A stretch of 64,000 nt of DNA from Gayadomonas joobiniege G7 (GCF_000300815.1 NZ_AMRX01000001.1:434001-498000), one strand, 5' to 3'; numbered from the stretch's first letter, positions 38,821 to 47,471 are shown. The notes: generated by a model not told the origin, from the letters alone. Program-made: numbers and translations.

Positions 38821-40238
38821 TAGCTAATTCTCCGTACCGCAACACGCAATAATACAGCAATCACTAAACTCCAAAACAACAATTGCAAGATATAAGGCAA
38901 ACTACGAGTCACCCGGGTCGTCGCACTATCTGGGGTAAAGGTAAACTCGGATAATACTTGCCAGTTAGCTGAATCTACACGGGCTACCACACCTTCTTTA
39001 TATCGATTGATATCCAAGTCGTAGCTCAAACGCTCTTGATGGACTTTATTAAGTGATTGCACAAAGTCATATCTTAGCTTTTCGGCTTCACGTAAAAACC
39101 TGTGGTGAGTTTCTAAGCTGGTGCCTGCAATCATCATGGAAAAAGCACGAATAGCCGCTGTTGGACTTAACCAGCCAAATTGCCGTGAAATTTTTGCTTG
39201 GGCCAATTCTTGTTGCATGCGCCGCTCAGAAAACTCATTAAGCACCTTGCTTAATTTGGCTTCACTATACTGCGCCACTGCCCCACGGAAGTTTATTGGT
39301 AAGTCTTCTACTTTATCTACCTTATATTGCGCCAATAAATTATTTTTTAATTGCACAAAAGCGGGATCTTGAGCGTTATGACCATCACCTAATTTGCGAA
39401 GCTCAGCCAGCACCGCATAATCGGCTTCTAACTTACCAGCAGAAGGCGCAAGGGCTGCGGCACTAGAGCTGCCAATACGTGGGACTAAAATGCTAAACAG
39501 TACCCACAGCGCCAACAAAGCAGCAAAGCTAGCGCTGCTTTTTTTACTAAGCGCCGAAACAACCACAACAATGCCGCTCCAGATAAAAATATACAGCAAA
39601 TAACCAACAACAAAGGTCCCAGTGCTTATCAAGGCTTCGCCTGTCAAACTGGCCCATGCCGCGGCAATAATTAACGGCAGCAGCATAATAACGCCACTTG
39701 CCAGCACCGCAAGATACTTGCCCGTTAGCAAATGCCATATGCTAACGCCTTGGGTGATCATGATATTTAAGGTGCCTGCTTCTTTTTCTCGGGTCACACT
39801 GGCATAACCAATTAAAATTAAAAATAGTGGCACTATGACTTGCAACAAAAAGCTTGGCGTTAAGCTACTAAACCGGGTCATACCAGAAGCTTGCTGCTGC
39901 TCGGCAAACATAGCGCTGTTTTGTCTGTGCCCTTCTAAAAAAATTGAAGTGCCAGTAAAGGCATCCACACCTGGCTCGATAATACTTAACGGTGAAGGTG
40001 TGCGAAAAACATAGTGGCCATAATGCACCATACGGTGTGGGTGTCGGTCTGGTTGCTCTAAAAATCGGCTTTCGGCTGCGTGCTGCAAGTGTTCACGCTC
40101 GTGTGCGGTTTGTTGCATTTTTACCGAGTTAACGATGGCAGACAATAGGGTAAGCACAGTGCCTATAATTAAAATACTGGCTGCCAGCTTGCTTCGATGC
40201 CAAAAGCGCCATTCGTCGTAACTAATTTTGCTGATCAT
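38820..40238 (-). CDS. ABC-2 type permease with DUF3526
   Basis: A 472-aa membrane protein paralogous in layout to the downstream permease: an N-terminal helix, a large periplasmic region with HPHRMVHYGHYVFRTPSPLS, five closely spaced helices (LLQVIVPLFLILIGYASV, YLLYIFIWSGIVVVV and others), and a C-terminal helix. It overlaps the ATPase gene by four bases. The pair is expected to form a heterodimeric membrane domain of the exporter. Confidence 0.8.
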   Translation of the reverse strand: MISKISYDEWRFWHRSKLAASILIIGTVLTLLSAIVNSVKMQQTAHEREHLQHAAESRFLEQPDRHPHRMVHYGHYVFRTPSPLSIIEPGVDAFTGTSIFLEGHRQNSAMFAEQQQASGMTRFSSLTPSFLLQVIVPLFLILIGYASVTREKEAGTLNIMITQGVSIWHLLTGKYLAVLASGVIMLLPLIIAAAWASLTGEALISTGTFVVGYLLYIFIWSGIVVVVSALSKKSSASFAALLALWVLFSILVPRIGSSSAAALAPSAGKLEADYAVLAELRKLGDGHNAQDPAFVQLKNNLLAQYKVDKVEDLPINFRGAVAQYSEAKLSKVLNEFSERRMQQELAQAKISRQFGWLSPTAAIRAFSMMIAGTSLETHHRFLREAEKLRYDFVQSLNKVHQERLSYDLDINRYKEGVVARVDSANWQVLSEFTFTPDSATTRVTRSLPYILQLLFWSLVIAVLLRVAVRRIS

Positions 40239-40957
40239 GGGCGGTTTCTCGCTGAAAAGGCAGCATGAACCGCTTCGGTATCTATGTTAGTTTGCCCGCC
40301 ACGTTCAAACATACCAACAATTTTACCTTGATCTAATAAACCTATTCGGTGGGCAATATGGCAAGCACCATACACGTCGTGTGTGACCATAAACACAGTG
40401 GTGCCCTCGGTCGCTAAATTAGCAATAAGCTGATTAAATTCATCAATGGCATTTGGATCTAAACCTGAGGTGGGTTCATCTAAAAATAGAACGGGGGCGT
40501 TTCTAAGTAGCGCTAAAGCAATGGCTGTTTTTTGCCTCATACCTTTTGAATAAAAAGACATTTTTTTATGCCAAGCATTTTGCTGTAAAGCAACGCGCTT
40601 AAGCGCCTGCTCTATATCAGCATCCGTGCAATTAACCTGCGCCAAAGCTAAAAAATATTGTATGTTTTCAACACCGGTTAAATGGCCGTATAAAGTAACG
40701 GATTCTGGTAAATAAGCGACCTTAGCGCGAATTTTATCTATCTCGCTAGTGACATTTAGGCCCATCACCTTTGCAATGCCGCTGTGCGGTGAGACTGTGC
40801 CTAAAAAAGTTTTTAATGTGGTTGATTTACCAGCGCCATTACCGCCAAGTAAAGCAAATACTTCACCTTTGGCTACGCTAAAACTCACCTCATCTAAAAC
40901 TGTTTGATGATTAAAACTAACACTAAGGGAGTCTGCAATAAGTACTTCTTTTTGCAT
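40235..40957 (-). CDS. ABC transporter ATP-binding protein
   Basis: A 240-aa ATPase with Walker A GGNGAGKST, signature YSKGMRQKTAIALAL, Walker B VLFLDEPTSGLD and the switch histidine in FMVTHDV. It resembles NosF/CcmA-type ATPases that work with DUF3526 permeases. The start at 40957 follows AAGAGA; the longer open frame reaches back into the promoter. It is the first gene of an operon with two permeases and a TonB receptor, and a long palindrome lies 60 bases upstream. Confidence 0.9.
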   Translation of the reverse strand: MQKEVLIADSLSVSFNHQTVLDEVSFSVAKGEVFALLGGNGAGKSTTLKTFLGTVSPHSGIAKVMGLNVTSEIDKIRAKVAYLPESVTLYGHLTGVENIQYFLALAQVNCTDADIEQALKRVALQQNAWHKKMSFYSKGMRQKTAIALALLRNAPVLFLDEPTSGLDPNAIDEFNQLIANLATEGTTVFMVTHDVYGACHIAHRIGLLDQGKIVGMFERGGQTNIDTEAVHAAFSARNRP

Positions 40958-41016
40958 CTTTTGTCTCTTATAAAGTTGGGAAAACAGCCACATCTAACCA
41001 GATGCGCAAATATTTT

Positions 41017-41039
41017 ATTATGATATAACATATCATAAT
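41017..41039. promoter_or_regulatory. Long perfect palindrome upstream of the ABC/TonB operon
   Basis: Inverted repeat ATTATGATAT / ATATCATAAT (10-3-10, spacer aac), 60 bases upstream of the ATPase gene start. It is perfect over 20 paired bases and AT-rich. It fits an operator for a dimeric repressor controlling the exporter and receptor. It does not match the Fur consensus closely. Confidence 0.6.
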
Positions 41040-41216
41040 TATATGTAAGAGGCCTTGCACGATGCAAAAATCGTGTTATATGAAGTGCCATTTTCCCAGC
41101 TCAAACTCAGTAAACTAAGCCACTTAAAAAAGTGGATATAAATACATCAAAAAAGCTTGGCGTTTTTAACAAAGAGCGGTATAAGGCAAACTGTTTTTAT
41201 CCGCTAAGGCAATCAA

Positions 41217-42278
41217 ATGAAACTGCATTTTACTGATTTTATCGACCTGTTAAAGGTACTGGTTCGCGAGCCCTGTGTGGTTGGTTCCGAACATGCTTTT
41301 TATCGTGTTTTACAGCGCGAGCTTGAAAGTCGTGGTGCCAAAGTTACTTGGTACGAAGGATTGTTAGTTGCGCAAGGTGAGCAGCCGCAATCGGGTTATT
41401 TTTCAGCCCATATCGACCGCCATGGTTTAATTTGCACGGGTCCGGATGAATTCCAATTTGCCGCGTTTGTTGCTGGTAGTCGCTCAGATCTACTTGGCAA
41501 TTCTGTTTCTGAAGCGTTGATAAAAAAAGTAGCCGGGCGTTTTAATCAGCACAAAGTATACGCTTACGAACCTTGGTCTGGCGCGTACCGGGGAGCCGGC
41601 GAAATTACCGGCAGTTATACCTGCGAAAATAGAAACAATTTAATTTTTGAATTGTCAGGGTTATCTCACTTGGTTGCCGGCACACCCATTGCATTTACCG
41701 ATCAACTAAAAATAGATGACAAGTATCTATCCGCGCAGTTGGATAACGTTATTTCTGCCGCCGTGTTAGTACACCTATTTAGCCTTGGCTTTAAAGGCAC
41801 TGCGTTTTTTACTGCACAAGAAGAAGCAGGTAAAAGCTGGCGCTACTTATTAGAGTGGTTTAGACGTTTTGGCACCGAAAGTAACCAGCTTTTTGTTGTG
41901 GATACTTCTCCATTTCCCGATCAAGCTTCTGCAGAAGCTCAGCAACTGGTTTTGCGAAACAAAGACGCTAATGCTCAATTTTCAGAACTAGCTACTGAAA
42001 AAGTTGCCAGTATCTGCCAATCGCTTGGTGTCAGCGTTATTTTTAAAGACGAATTTGTGCGTTTAAAAAACGAGGAAGCTGCACGCGCTGGCAGCGAGCT
42101 ACAATCATACGGCAGTACAGAGCTAGGTCGTATTATCGCGGCATCCAGTGGTAGAGTTACAGGCACAACGATTCAGATACCAACAACGGGCTACCACACA
42201 ATGAATGAAACAGCGACAATAGAGTCTGTTAAAAGTTTTATTAGTGTTTTGATGGCATTAACACCAGCCACTGTTTAA
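41217..42278 (+). CDS. M42/M20-like metallopeptidase
   Basis: A 353-aa protein with the co-catalytic zinc pattern of M42-type aminopeptidases: His65 and Asp67 in SAHIDRHG, Asp176 in AQLDNVISA, Glu202-Glu203 in FTAQEEAG, Asp229 in FVVDTSPF and a C-terminal His in TTGYHTMNE. All expected ligands are present, so it should be active. The overall sequence is divergent from characterised enzymes, and the substrate is unknown. It is monocistronic, between the ABC operon and lysR. Confidence 0.8.
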   Translation: MKLHFTDFIDLLKVLVREPCVVGSEHAFYRVLQRELESRGAKVTWYEGLLVAQGEQPQSGYFSAHIDRHGLICTGPDEFQFAAFVAGSRSDLLGNSVSEALIKKVAGRFNQHKVYAYEPWSGAYRGAGEITGSYTCENRNNLIFELSGLSHLVAGTPIAFTDQLKIDDKYLSAQLDNVISAAVLVHLFSLGFKGTAFFTAQEEAGKSWRYLLEWFRRFGTESNQLFVVDTSPFPDQASAEAQQLVLRNKDANAQFSELATEKVASICQSLGVSVIFKDEFVRLKNEEAARAGSELQSYGSTELGRIIAASSGRVTGTTIQIPTTGYHTMNETATIESVKSFISVLMALTPATV

Positions 42279-42324
42279 CAAGCCGAAACAGGAGAATATT
42301 CTGTTTTGGTTAATAAATTGGCTG

Positions 42325-43215
42325 TTAAAGGGTAAGGCTTTGCCGAATTAGTGTGCTAATTGTTTCGAAGCGTTTTGGCATTTGGCGGTGCCGCTTACGG
42401 ACTAAAAACAATGGCTCTGTAACGGCATTAGGCGCTTCAAAAACCGCTAAACGTTCTCGCTCAGCGAAGTTTTTTAACGTTGATTTGGGTAATACGGTAA
42501 AGCCTAAACCTGCAGCAACAGGTGCTAAAATCTGATTAATTTGATTCACGTAGCCGGCCGTCTTAAAACTCTCAGTGTTTTTATCAACGAGTTCCTTTAC
42601 GCCAGAGTGAGTAAAATATAAAGATAAATAGTGATCAACATCTGGGTGGCGAATTAAACCCAGCTGATTCAGCTGCTGTATGGGGGATTTAAACCTATGC
42701 GTAGTTTTAGGAACAATCAAAGATAAAACTTCTTCACCAACAGCTTCAGCATAAAATTGACCATTTTCCGGGTAATTGGTTACCACCGCCAGATCTAAAA
42801 CTGAGCTTTTGATCGCTGTTAAAATATTGCGATTTGGAGCCGCTTCTAAATGAATGACTAACTCCGGATGTTTTTGCTGTAGTCGCAATAGTTGTGGATA
42901 CAAAACCAATGCCAGTGCCCCTGAGCAGCCGAGCCGGCAAACCCCTTTATACTCTTTATTTTCGTTTAATGTATCTAAAAACGTCGCCTCATTTTGTGCC
43001 GCTTGAATCGCGTACTGATAAACGAGTTCACCTTGTTCTGTGAGCTCAAAGCTTTTATTGATTCGTTTTAACAACAGGTGCTTGCAAGCGAGTTCCAATT
43101 TTTGCACATGCTGACTCACCCCTGGTTGAGTCATAAATAGTTTTTCAGCCGCTTTTGTAAAACTGCCAGTTTCAACCAAGGTTTTAAAGGTATTTAACCA
43201 AACAGGATTGATCAT
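42325..43215 (-). CDS. LysR-family transcriptional regulator
   Basis: A 296-aa regulator with an N-terminal winged helix-turn-helix (LKTLVETGSFTKAAEKLFMTQPGVSQHVQKLE) and the co-inducer-binding domain from about residue 90. It is divergent from the VOC gene, with an inverted repeat between them, so it probably controls itself and the VOC, peroxiredoxin-like and dehydrogenase genes downstream on the other strand. Confidence 0.93.
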   Translation of the reverse strand: MINPVWLNTFKTLVETGSFTKAAEKLFMTQPGVSQHVQKLELACKHLLLKRINKSFELTEQGELVYQYAIQAAQNEATFLDTLNENKEYKGVCRLGCSGALALVLYPQLLRLQQKHPELVIHLEAAPNRNILTAIKSSVLDLAVVTNYPENGQFYAEAVGEEVLSLIVPKTTHRFKSPIQQLNQLGLIRHPDVDHYLSLYFTHSGVKELVDKNTESFKTAGYVNQINQILAPVAAGLGFTVLPKSTLKNFAERERLAVFEAPNAVTEPLFLVRKRHRQMPKRFETISTLIRQSLTL

Positions 43216-43236
43216 TTTAAGAACCTATAAAATTTT

Positions 43237-43263
43237 ATTATCAAAACAATGTTAAATGATAAT
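43237..43263. promoter_or_regulatory. Inverted repeat in the lysR/VOC divergent region
   Basis: ATTATCA and TGATAAT are separated by 13 bases, 22 bases upstream of lysR and 70 upstream of the VOC start. The spacing and location fit a LysR-type operator (T-N11-A type). Confidence 0.55.
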
Positions 43264-43332
43264 TTTTAAAAAGGATTAGCTCAAGATAATCTGTGTTTTA
43301 AGAATTCCCAAATTAAACAAACAGAGGCAAAA

Positions 43333-43836
43333 ATGACAAATACGTATCCACGCAGTTTTTCGCATATTGGTATTTCGGTACCCGATTTAGAAGCCGCAGT
43401 TAAATTTTATACTGAAGTTTTGGGTTGGTACCTGATTATGGAGCCAACCGAAATTGTTGAAGATGATTCAGCCATCGGTGAAATGTGCACCGATGTATTT
43501 GGCCAAGGCTGGGATAAATTTCGCATCGCACATTTATCCACAGGCGATCGCGTTGGGGTTGAATTGTTTGAGTTTAAAAATCAGCAAAACCCTGAAGATA
43601 ACTTCGAATATTGGAAAACCGGCGTTTTTCATTTTTGTGTTCAAGATCCAAATGTTGAAGAACTTGCCGAAAAAATTGTTGCTGCTGGTGGTAAAAAGCG
43701 CATGAAGGCGCCTAGATACTATTATCCGGGCGAAAAACCTTATCGCATGATTTACATGGAAGACCCGTTTGGCAACATCTTAGAAATTTATAGCCATAGT
43801 TATGAGCTACATTATGCAGCGGGTGCCTACAAATAG
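43333..43836 (+). CDS. VOC-family (glyoxalase/dioxygenase-fold) protein
   Basis: A 167-aa protein with two VOC halves. SHIGISVPDLEAAVKFYTEVLG opens the first, with the His expected as a metal ligand; FHFCVQDPNVEELAEKI opens the second, and DPFGNILEIYSHSYE carries the C-terminal Glu ligand. This is the layout of lactoylglutathione lyase-like and extradiol-dioxygenase-like proteins. The substrate is unknown. It is the target-side neighbour of the divergent lysR gene. Confidence 0.85.
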   Translation: MTNTYPRSFSHIGISVPDLEAAVKFYTEVLGWYLIMEPTEIVEDDSAIGEMCTDVFGQGWDKFRIAHLSTGDRVGVELFEFKNQQNPEDNFEYWKTGVFHFCVQDPNVEELAEKIVAAGGKKRMKAPRYYYPGEKPYRMIYMEDPFGNILEIYSHSYELHYAAGAYK

Positions 43837-43867
43837 ACAAAACCGTCCTACACCCCTTGCTATGCAT

Positions 43868-43893
43868 GCCTCTCCAACACCTGTCGGAGAGGC
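43868..43893 (+). terminator. Hairpin after the VOC gene
   Basis: A perfect eight-base stem (gcctctcc / ggagaggc) with a ten-base loop lies 32 bases past the stop. No T run follows, so termination is uncertain. Confidence 0.4.
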
Positions 43894-44072
43894 AAATAAA
43901 AGTATCAACTTCTTTTTTAGACAAATAATCCGATCTAAATCCCCTCTCCAAAGGTAACAAGATTATAATCTGGTTAATCTTTTACGCGCCCAGAACATGT
44001 CTAGCATGATTAACGACAACTCGATCATAAAGTTGAACATAACTCTGGGCTCATTTAATGATAGGAGGCACT

Positions 44073-44624
44073 ATGAATCAGACTGTTAATTATAGCCAAA
44101 AGCTTAACGCAGGTAGTTTATTCCCCAACATTCAAGCCAAAACGTTAGCAGGCAACACAGTTAATTTAGCTAAGCCTGAAAATGACTGTGATTGGAAGCT
44201 GGTCGTGGTTTACCGAGGCCAGCACTGCCCTATGTGCACAAAATACCTGAACAAGCTAGAATCTTTTATTAAACCTTTAAAAGAGATTGGGGTCGATGTA
44301 ATAGCGGTATCGGCAGACAGTCAGTCCCAATTACAGAGCTATTTAGATGAATCTTTAGAAATAAGCTACCCAATTGCTTATGGTTTAACGATAGAGCACA
44401 TGAAGCAGCTTGGTTTGTATTTGTCAGACCCAAGATCCGAAAAAGAAACCGACCATGTGTTTGCTGAACCTGGCTTATTTGTTATAAATCAAGAGGGTAA
44501 GATCCAAGTCGTTGATATCTCTAATAACCCTTTTGTTAGACCCGATATAGAAACCCTGGTAAACGGTTTAACCTGGATACGTAAACCAGAAAACAATTAC
44601 CCGATACGGGGTATGCATCAATAA
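44073..44624 (+). CDS. AhpC/TSA-type peroxiredoxin-like protein
   Basis: A 183-aa thioredoxin-fold protein. The redox centre is CPMC in RGQHCPMCTKYLNKLE, a CxxC instead of the single peroxidatic cysteine of typical AhpC, and VISADSQSQLQSYLDE and GLFVINQEGKIQVVDIS follow as in the redoxin family. The start at 44073 has AGGAGG at good distance. It is followed by succinate-semialdehyde dehydrogenase. Thiol peroxidase activity is likely but unproven. Confidence 0.85.
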   Translation: MNQTVNYSQKLNAGSLFPNIQAKTLAGNTVNLAKPENDCDWKLVVVYRGQHCPMCTKYLNKLESFIKPLKEIGVDVIAVSADSQSQLQSYLDESLEISYPIAYGLTIEHMKQLGLYLSDPRSEKETDHVFAEPGLFVINQEGKIQVVDISNNPFVRPDIETLVNGLTWIRKPENNYPIRGMHQ

Positions 44625-44637
44625 CCCCAACAGCGGC

Positions 44638-44653
44638 GGTTCCACGTGAAACA
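44638..44653. promoter_or_regulatory. Near-consensus parS-like site
   Basis: The 16-mer GGTTCCACGTGAAACA differs from the parS consensus TGTTTCACGTGAAACA at two positions, one of them a base (C) that occurs in Pseudomonas parS sites. It lies between the peroxiredoxin-like and dehydrogenase genes. Confidence 0.5.
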
Positions 44654-44708
44654 AATCGCCGCCACGACATTATTTAAACAGCTATTTTTTGGCGACCGGA
44701 GGCTTTGT

Positions 44709-46160
44709 ATGAACTGGATAAAAACCTTAAACTCACCAGATCTCTTGCTAGATGCCTGCTCTATTAATAAAGATCAGGCCAGCTACCAAGTATTTAATCC
44801 GTATACAAATAAAGCCCTCTGCTCGGTTGCCAATTTATCTGTTGAGCAAATAAAGCACAGTATCAGCGCCGCACAAACTGCACAGCCAGAGTGGGCGAAA
44901 AAGTCAGCCACAGAGCGCGCTGAGCGACTAATGAGCTGGTTTGATAAGGTGATTGCTGCCAAAGACGACCTCGCTAAAATTATGACGCTAGAGCAAGGCA
45001 AACCTTTGCAAGAATCTGCTGGCGAAGTTGAATATGGCGCTTCTTTTATAAAATGGTTTGCTGAAGAAGGTAAACGCACTTACGGCAAACATATTCCTGC
45101 ACCTAAAAACGGTCAGCAAATTGTGACTATTAAACAGCCGGTAGGTGTTGCCGCAGCCATTACACCATGGAATTTTCCAATCGCTATGATCACGCGCAAG
45201 GCTGCCCCCGCGCTTGCGGCTGGTTGTGCTTTTATTGCTAGACCAGCCTCACAAACGCCTTTATCCGCGCTAGCGATAGCAGAGCTCGCCTACCAAGCTG
45301 GGATCCCCAAAAGCCTCTTTCAAGTTGTCACCAGCGATGATGCCAAAGCAATCGGTAAACTCTTTACCAGCCACCCAAGCATTAAAAAAATATCTTTTAC
45401 TGGCTCTACCCAGGTCGGCCAACAATTAATGGCACAAGCAGCAGAGCAAATGCAAAAAGTATCTTTAGAGTTGGGTGGCAATGCGCCTTTTGTCGTTTTT
45501 GATGACGCCGACTTAGATGCGGCGGTTAAAGGCGCTATCGCCTGTAAATTCCGCAACGCTGGGCAAACCTGTATATGTGCCAATCGTTTTTATGTGCACG
45601 ACAATATTTACGAGGCGTTTGTACAAAAATTTATAGACCAAGTGGCCGAGCTAACCATTGGTGATGGTAGCCAAGAGAAGGTTGATATAGGGCCGTTGAT
45701 AAATGAGCAAGCGCTGGATGCTGCCGAGGAAAAAGTAAATACAGCGGTCAAACATGGTGCAAAACTTAAACTTGGCGGGCAGCGTGATACCGATCATCCA
45801 CAGTGTTTTGCAGCGACTGTATTAACCGAAGTCGCACACGACAATCCCATAATGACGGATGAGATTTTTGCACCAATTGCCCCTATTTGTCGTTTTAACG
45901 ACCCAGACGAAATTATCGATTGGTGTAATGATACCCAATACGGCCTAGCTAGTTATTTTTATAGCAGAGACATTAACAAAATTTGGAAAGTTGCACAGGC
46001 ACTTGAATACGGCATGGTCGGTATTAACGAAGGCCTTATTTCAAACCCTGTTGCGCCTTTTGGTGGGGTGAAACATTCAGGCATTGGCCGTGAAGGGGGT
46101 AGCGAGGGCATTGAGGAATATCTAGAAACCAAATATCTGTGTTTTGGCGGCTTAGGCTAG
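44709..46160 (+). CDS. gabD: Succinate-semialdehyde dehydrogenase family
   Basis: A 483-aa NAD(P)-dependent aldehyde dehydrogenase close to GabD. Visible are TPWNFPIAMITRK, FTGSTQVGQQL, the general base Glu in LELGGNAPF, the nucleophile Cys in NAGQTCICANR, and the C-terminal PFGGVKHSGIGREGG. The segment that normally reads LKPASQTP is IARPASQTP, so the Lys that contacts the cofactor is Arg. The start at 44709 has GGAGG upstream; a longer frame to 44646 contains the parS-like site and is unlikely. Oxidation of succinate semialdehyde to succinate is the family role; other aldehydes are possible. Confidence 0.87.
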   Translation: MNWIKTLNSPDLLLDACSINKDQASYQVFNPYTNKALCSVANLSVEQIKHSISAAQTAQPEWAKKSATERAERLMSWFDKVIAAKDDLAKIMTLEQGKPLQESAGEVEYGASFIKWFAEEGKRTYGKHIPAPKNGQQIVTIKQPVGVAAAITPWNFPIAMITRKAAPALAAGCAFIARPASQTPLSALAIAELAYQAGIPKSLFQVVTSDDAKAIGKLFTSHPSIKKISFTGSTQVGQQLMAQAAEQMQKVSLELGGNAPFVVFDDADLDAAVKGAIACKFRNAGQTCICANRFYVHDNIYEAFVQKFIDQVAELTIGDGSQEKVDIGPLINEQALDAAEEKVNTAVKHGAKLKLGGQRDTDHPQCFAATVLTEVAHDNPIMTDEIFAPIAPICRFNDPDEIIDWCNDTQYGLASYFYSRDINKIWKVAQALEYGMVGINEGLISNPVAPFGGVKHSGIGREGGSEGIEEYLETKYLCFGGLG

Positions 46161-46320
46161 GGTTTGAATTCAAACTAGCTAGCGAAGCCAATAGACAAAT
46201 AAGTAAACCAATTAACAAGTGAAACAGTCTTAATGTTTTGTATTTATCATTGACCGCGTAAAGTGCCCCTCCAACAGGGATTTAATTCCAATCTTTTGCT
46301 TACTTTGTCTTATGCTGAAC

Positions 46321-46612
46321 TTACTGGCTGTGTTCGGTATCAAGATAAAAATATAATATTAAACTGCCTACGACATTAAATACTAGCAATATGACTAAAG
46401 AAATGATTACTTTAAAAGTCCCATATTTATTCTTATAGCGATAAAGGGTTAATAATGGCAAGAGAATTAGAACAACAATATTAACAACCAAAGCTATAGA
46501 TAGAGCTAAATGCAAGTAATAAATAAAACCAGAAATTAAACTACTAGGAGTCATCACGACAATGATGGCTATCACGAAAAAAAAGAATAAGCGTCTTCCA
46601 CAACGATCTCAT
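46321..46612 (-). pseudogene. Putative immunity gene F (small membrane protein), frameshifted in a T8 tract
   Basis: Reading starts at an ATG at 46612 that overlaps the stop of the preceding tip fragment (ATGA), giving MRSLWKTLILFF. The frame is then broken by a T8 tract (46577-46584). With seven T the protein continues as VIAIIVVMTPSSLISGFIYY and ends in YFYLDTEHSQ: about 95 residues, with three hydrophobic segments. As it stands, the downstream part (46321-46575) is open only from a GTG. It follows a toxin-tip fragment exactly as an immunity gene would. The assignment is by position; no family recognised. Confidence 0.6.
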
Positions 46613-46695
46613 ACACAGTCCCCGTAGTTACTAGAAAATTCTTTGTTATATTCTTCAGTTGAACGCCCTCTGCTTCGTTCTTGCCGCCTTATGGG
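46609..46695 (-). pseudogene. Toxin-tip fragment F
   Basis: A short open segment without a start codon, reading PIRRQERSRGRSTEEYNKEF then SSNYGDCV and a stop. It begins right after the frame-corrected end of immunity gene E and its stop overlaps the start of immunity gene F. I interpret it as the last 28 residues of a displaced Rhs C-terminal tip. It is too short for a family call. Confidence 0.45.
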
Positions 46696-46989
46696 TTACC
46701 TAAATCTTTTTTGAAAAAGAAGTACATTAAACTGCCTCCAACGACGGGGCAAAGAACTGTAGCCACCCCTCCATAAATTTGCTTGTTTTTTTTTTGCTCG
46801 TGACTTGTAGATAGCCCAAAGCGGAAACCACCAGAGCAAAAATAACACGACCGTTGTAAAGTTTGCTAGCAGAAAGTGAATATCCCCCCAAAGCTGGTCG
46901 TCAAAGTTCCTTGGATCAAAGGTAGTAATTATTACTACTAAAGGGAACCAAATTATATTTAAAGATTTCCAAATTTTTAGTTCTATCAC
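46689..46989 (-). pseudogene. Putative immunity gene E (small membrane protein), frameshifted in an A10 tract
   Basis: MIELKIWKSLNIIWFPLVVI begins a protein with two hydrophobic segments. After a run of ten A (46786-46795 on the plus strand as T10) the open frame turns into a basic, non-hydrophobic tail. With nine A the frame instead reads IYGGVATVLCPVVGGSLMYF then FFKKDLGNP and a stop, a clear third membrane segment. So the gene is off by one base. Its ATG overlaps the stop of tip E by four bases, as expected for a toxin-immunity pair. Confidence 0.65.
46786..46795. repeat. Homopolymer of ten (A on minus strand) in immunity gene E
   Basis: Ten consecutive T on the plus strand. One base more than needed for an uninterrupted membrane protein; a potential slip site. 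Confidence 0.8.
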
Positions 46990-47396
46990 TGATATTCCTG
47001 CTCTAATTTTTTTAAATCAACTCCTAGCTCAACCTTAATTACACCTATTGTTGCACCAGTTTTCATTTTATCATCGCTAGTTAATGAAACGCCGCCACCT
47101 TGTAAATCTACTTTTAAAGGTTTAGAACCTTCACTAGCTGTAACTGTGCTTGTGCCACCAGCTGGCATTATTAATTCTGTATACTTACCGGCTTGGCCAC
47201 TTATACTAACTGCGCCGGCATTTAATTTAATGCCTGCTTCTGCGTTGACCTCTATCCCTTGTTGAGATACGTCGTTTGACATGACTGACGACACTGTCGC
47301 TTCAGCCCCAGCGTCAAAGCTACCTGCACCAGGAGGATCGAATACAGCTTTAATACCAAGACCTATGCTTCCGTTTAAAATCTGCAAACTTTCCGC
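46986..47396 (-). pseudogene. Displaced Rhs toxin tip E
   Basis: The frame is open from just after a TGA at 47399, with a possible TTG at 47387. It codes for about 133 residues without cysteine, Gly/Ala/Val/Thr-rich, with alternating beta-like sequence (NAEAGIKLNAGAVSISGQAG) and an acidic end (GVDLKKLEQEYQ). No Rhs core precedes it, so it is an orphan tip that would need recombination onto an Rhs core to be made. The next gene overlaps its stop by four bases. Toxin family not recognised. Confidence 0.6.
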
Positions 47397-47471
47397 TCAG
47401 ATTTAGCAGTCGAAGGCGGCTACCTAAACAAGCATGAATAAATATCGTTGAGATTCATTTTCGCGTGCGCT

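Noticed and set aside
41017-41039. Palindrome as a Fur box
   Set aside because: The receptor gene suggested iron control, but the sequence does not follow the GATAATGAT-type 19-mer; kept only as an unspecified operator.
42283-42309. Inverted repeat between peptidase and lysR as a terminator
   Set aside because: The stem has a G-T pair, the loop is AT-rich and no T run follows convincingly.
46161-46320. A further small gene after the dehydrogenase
   Set aside because: Only a short antisense frame into the dehydrogenase gene is open; no support.
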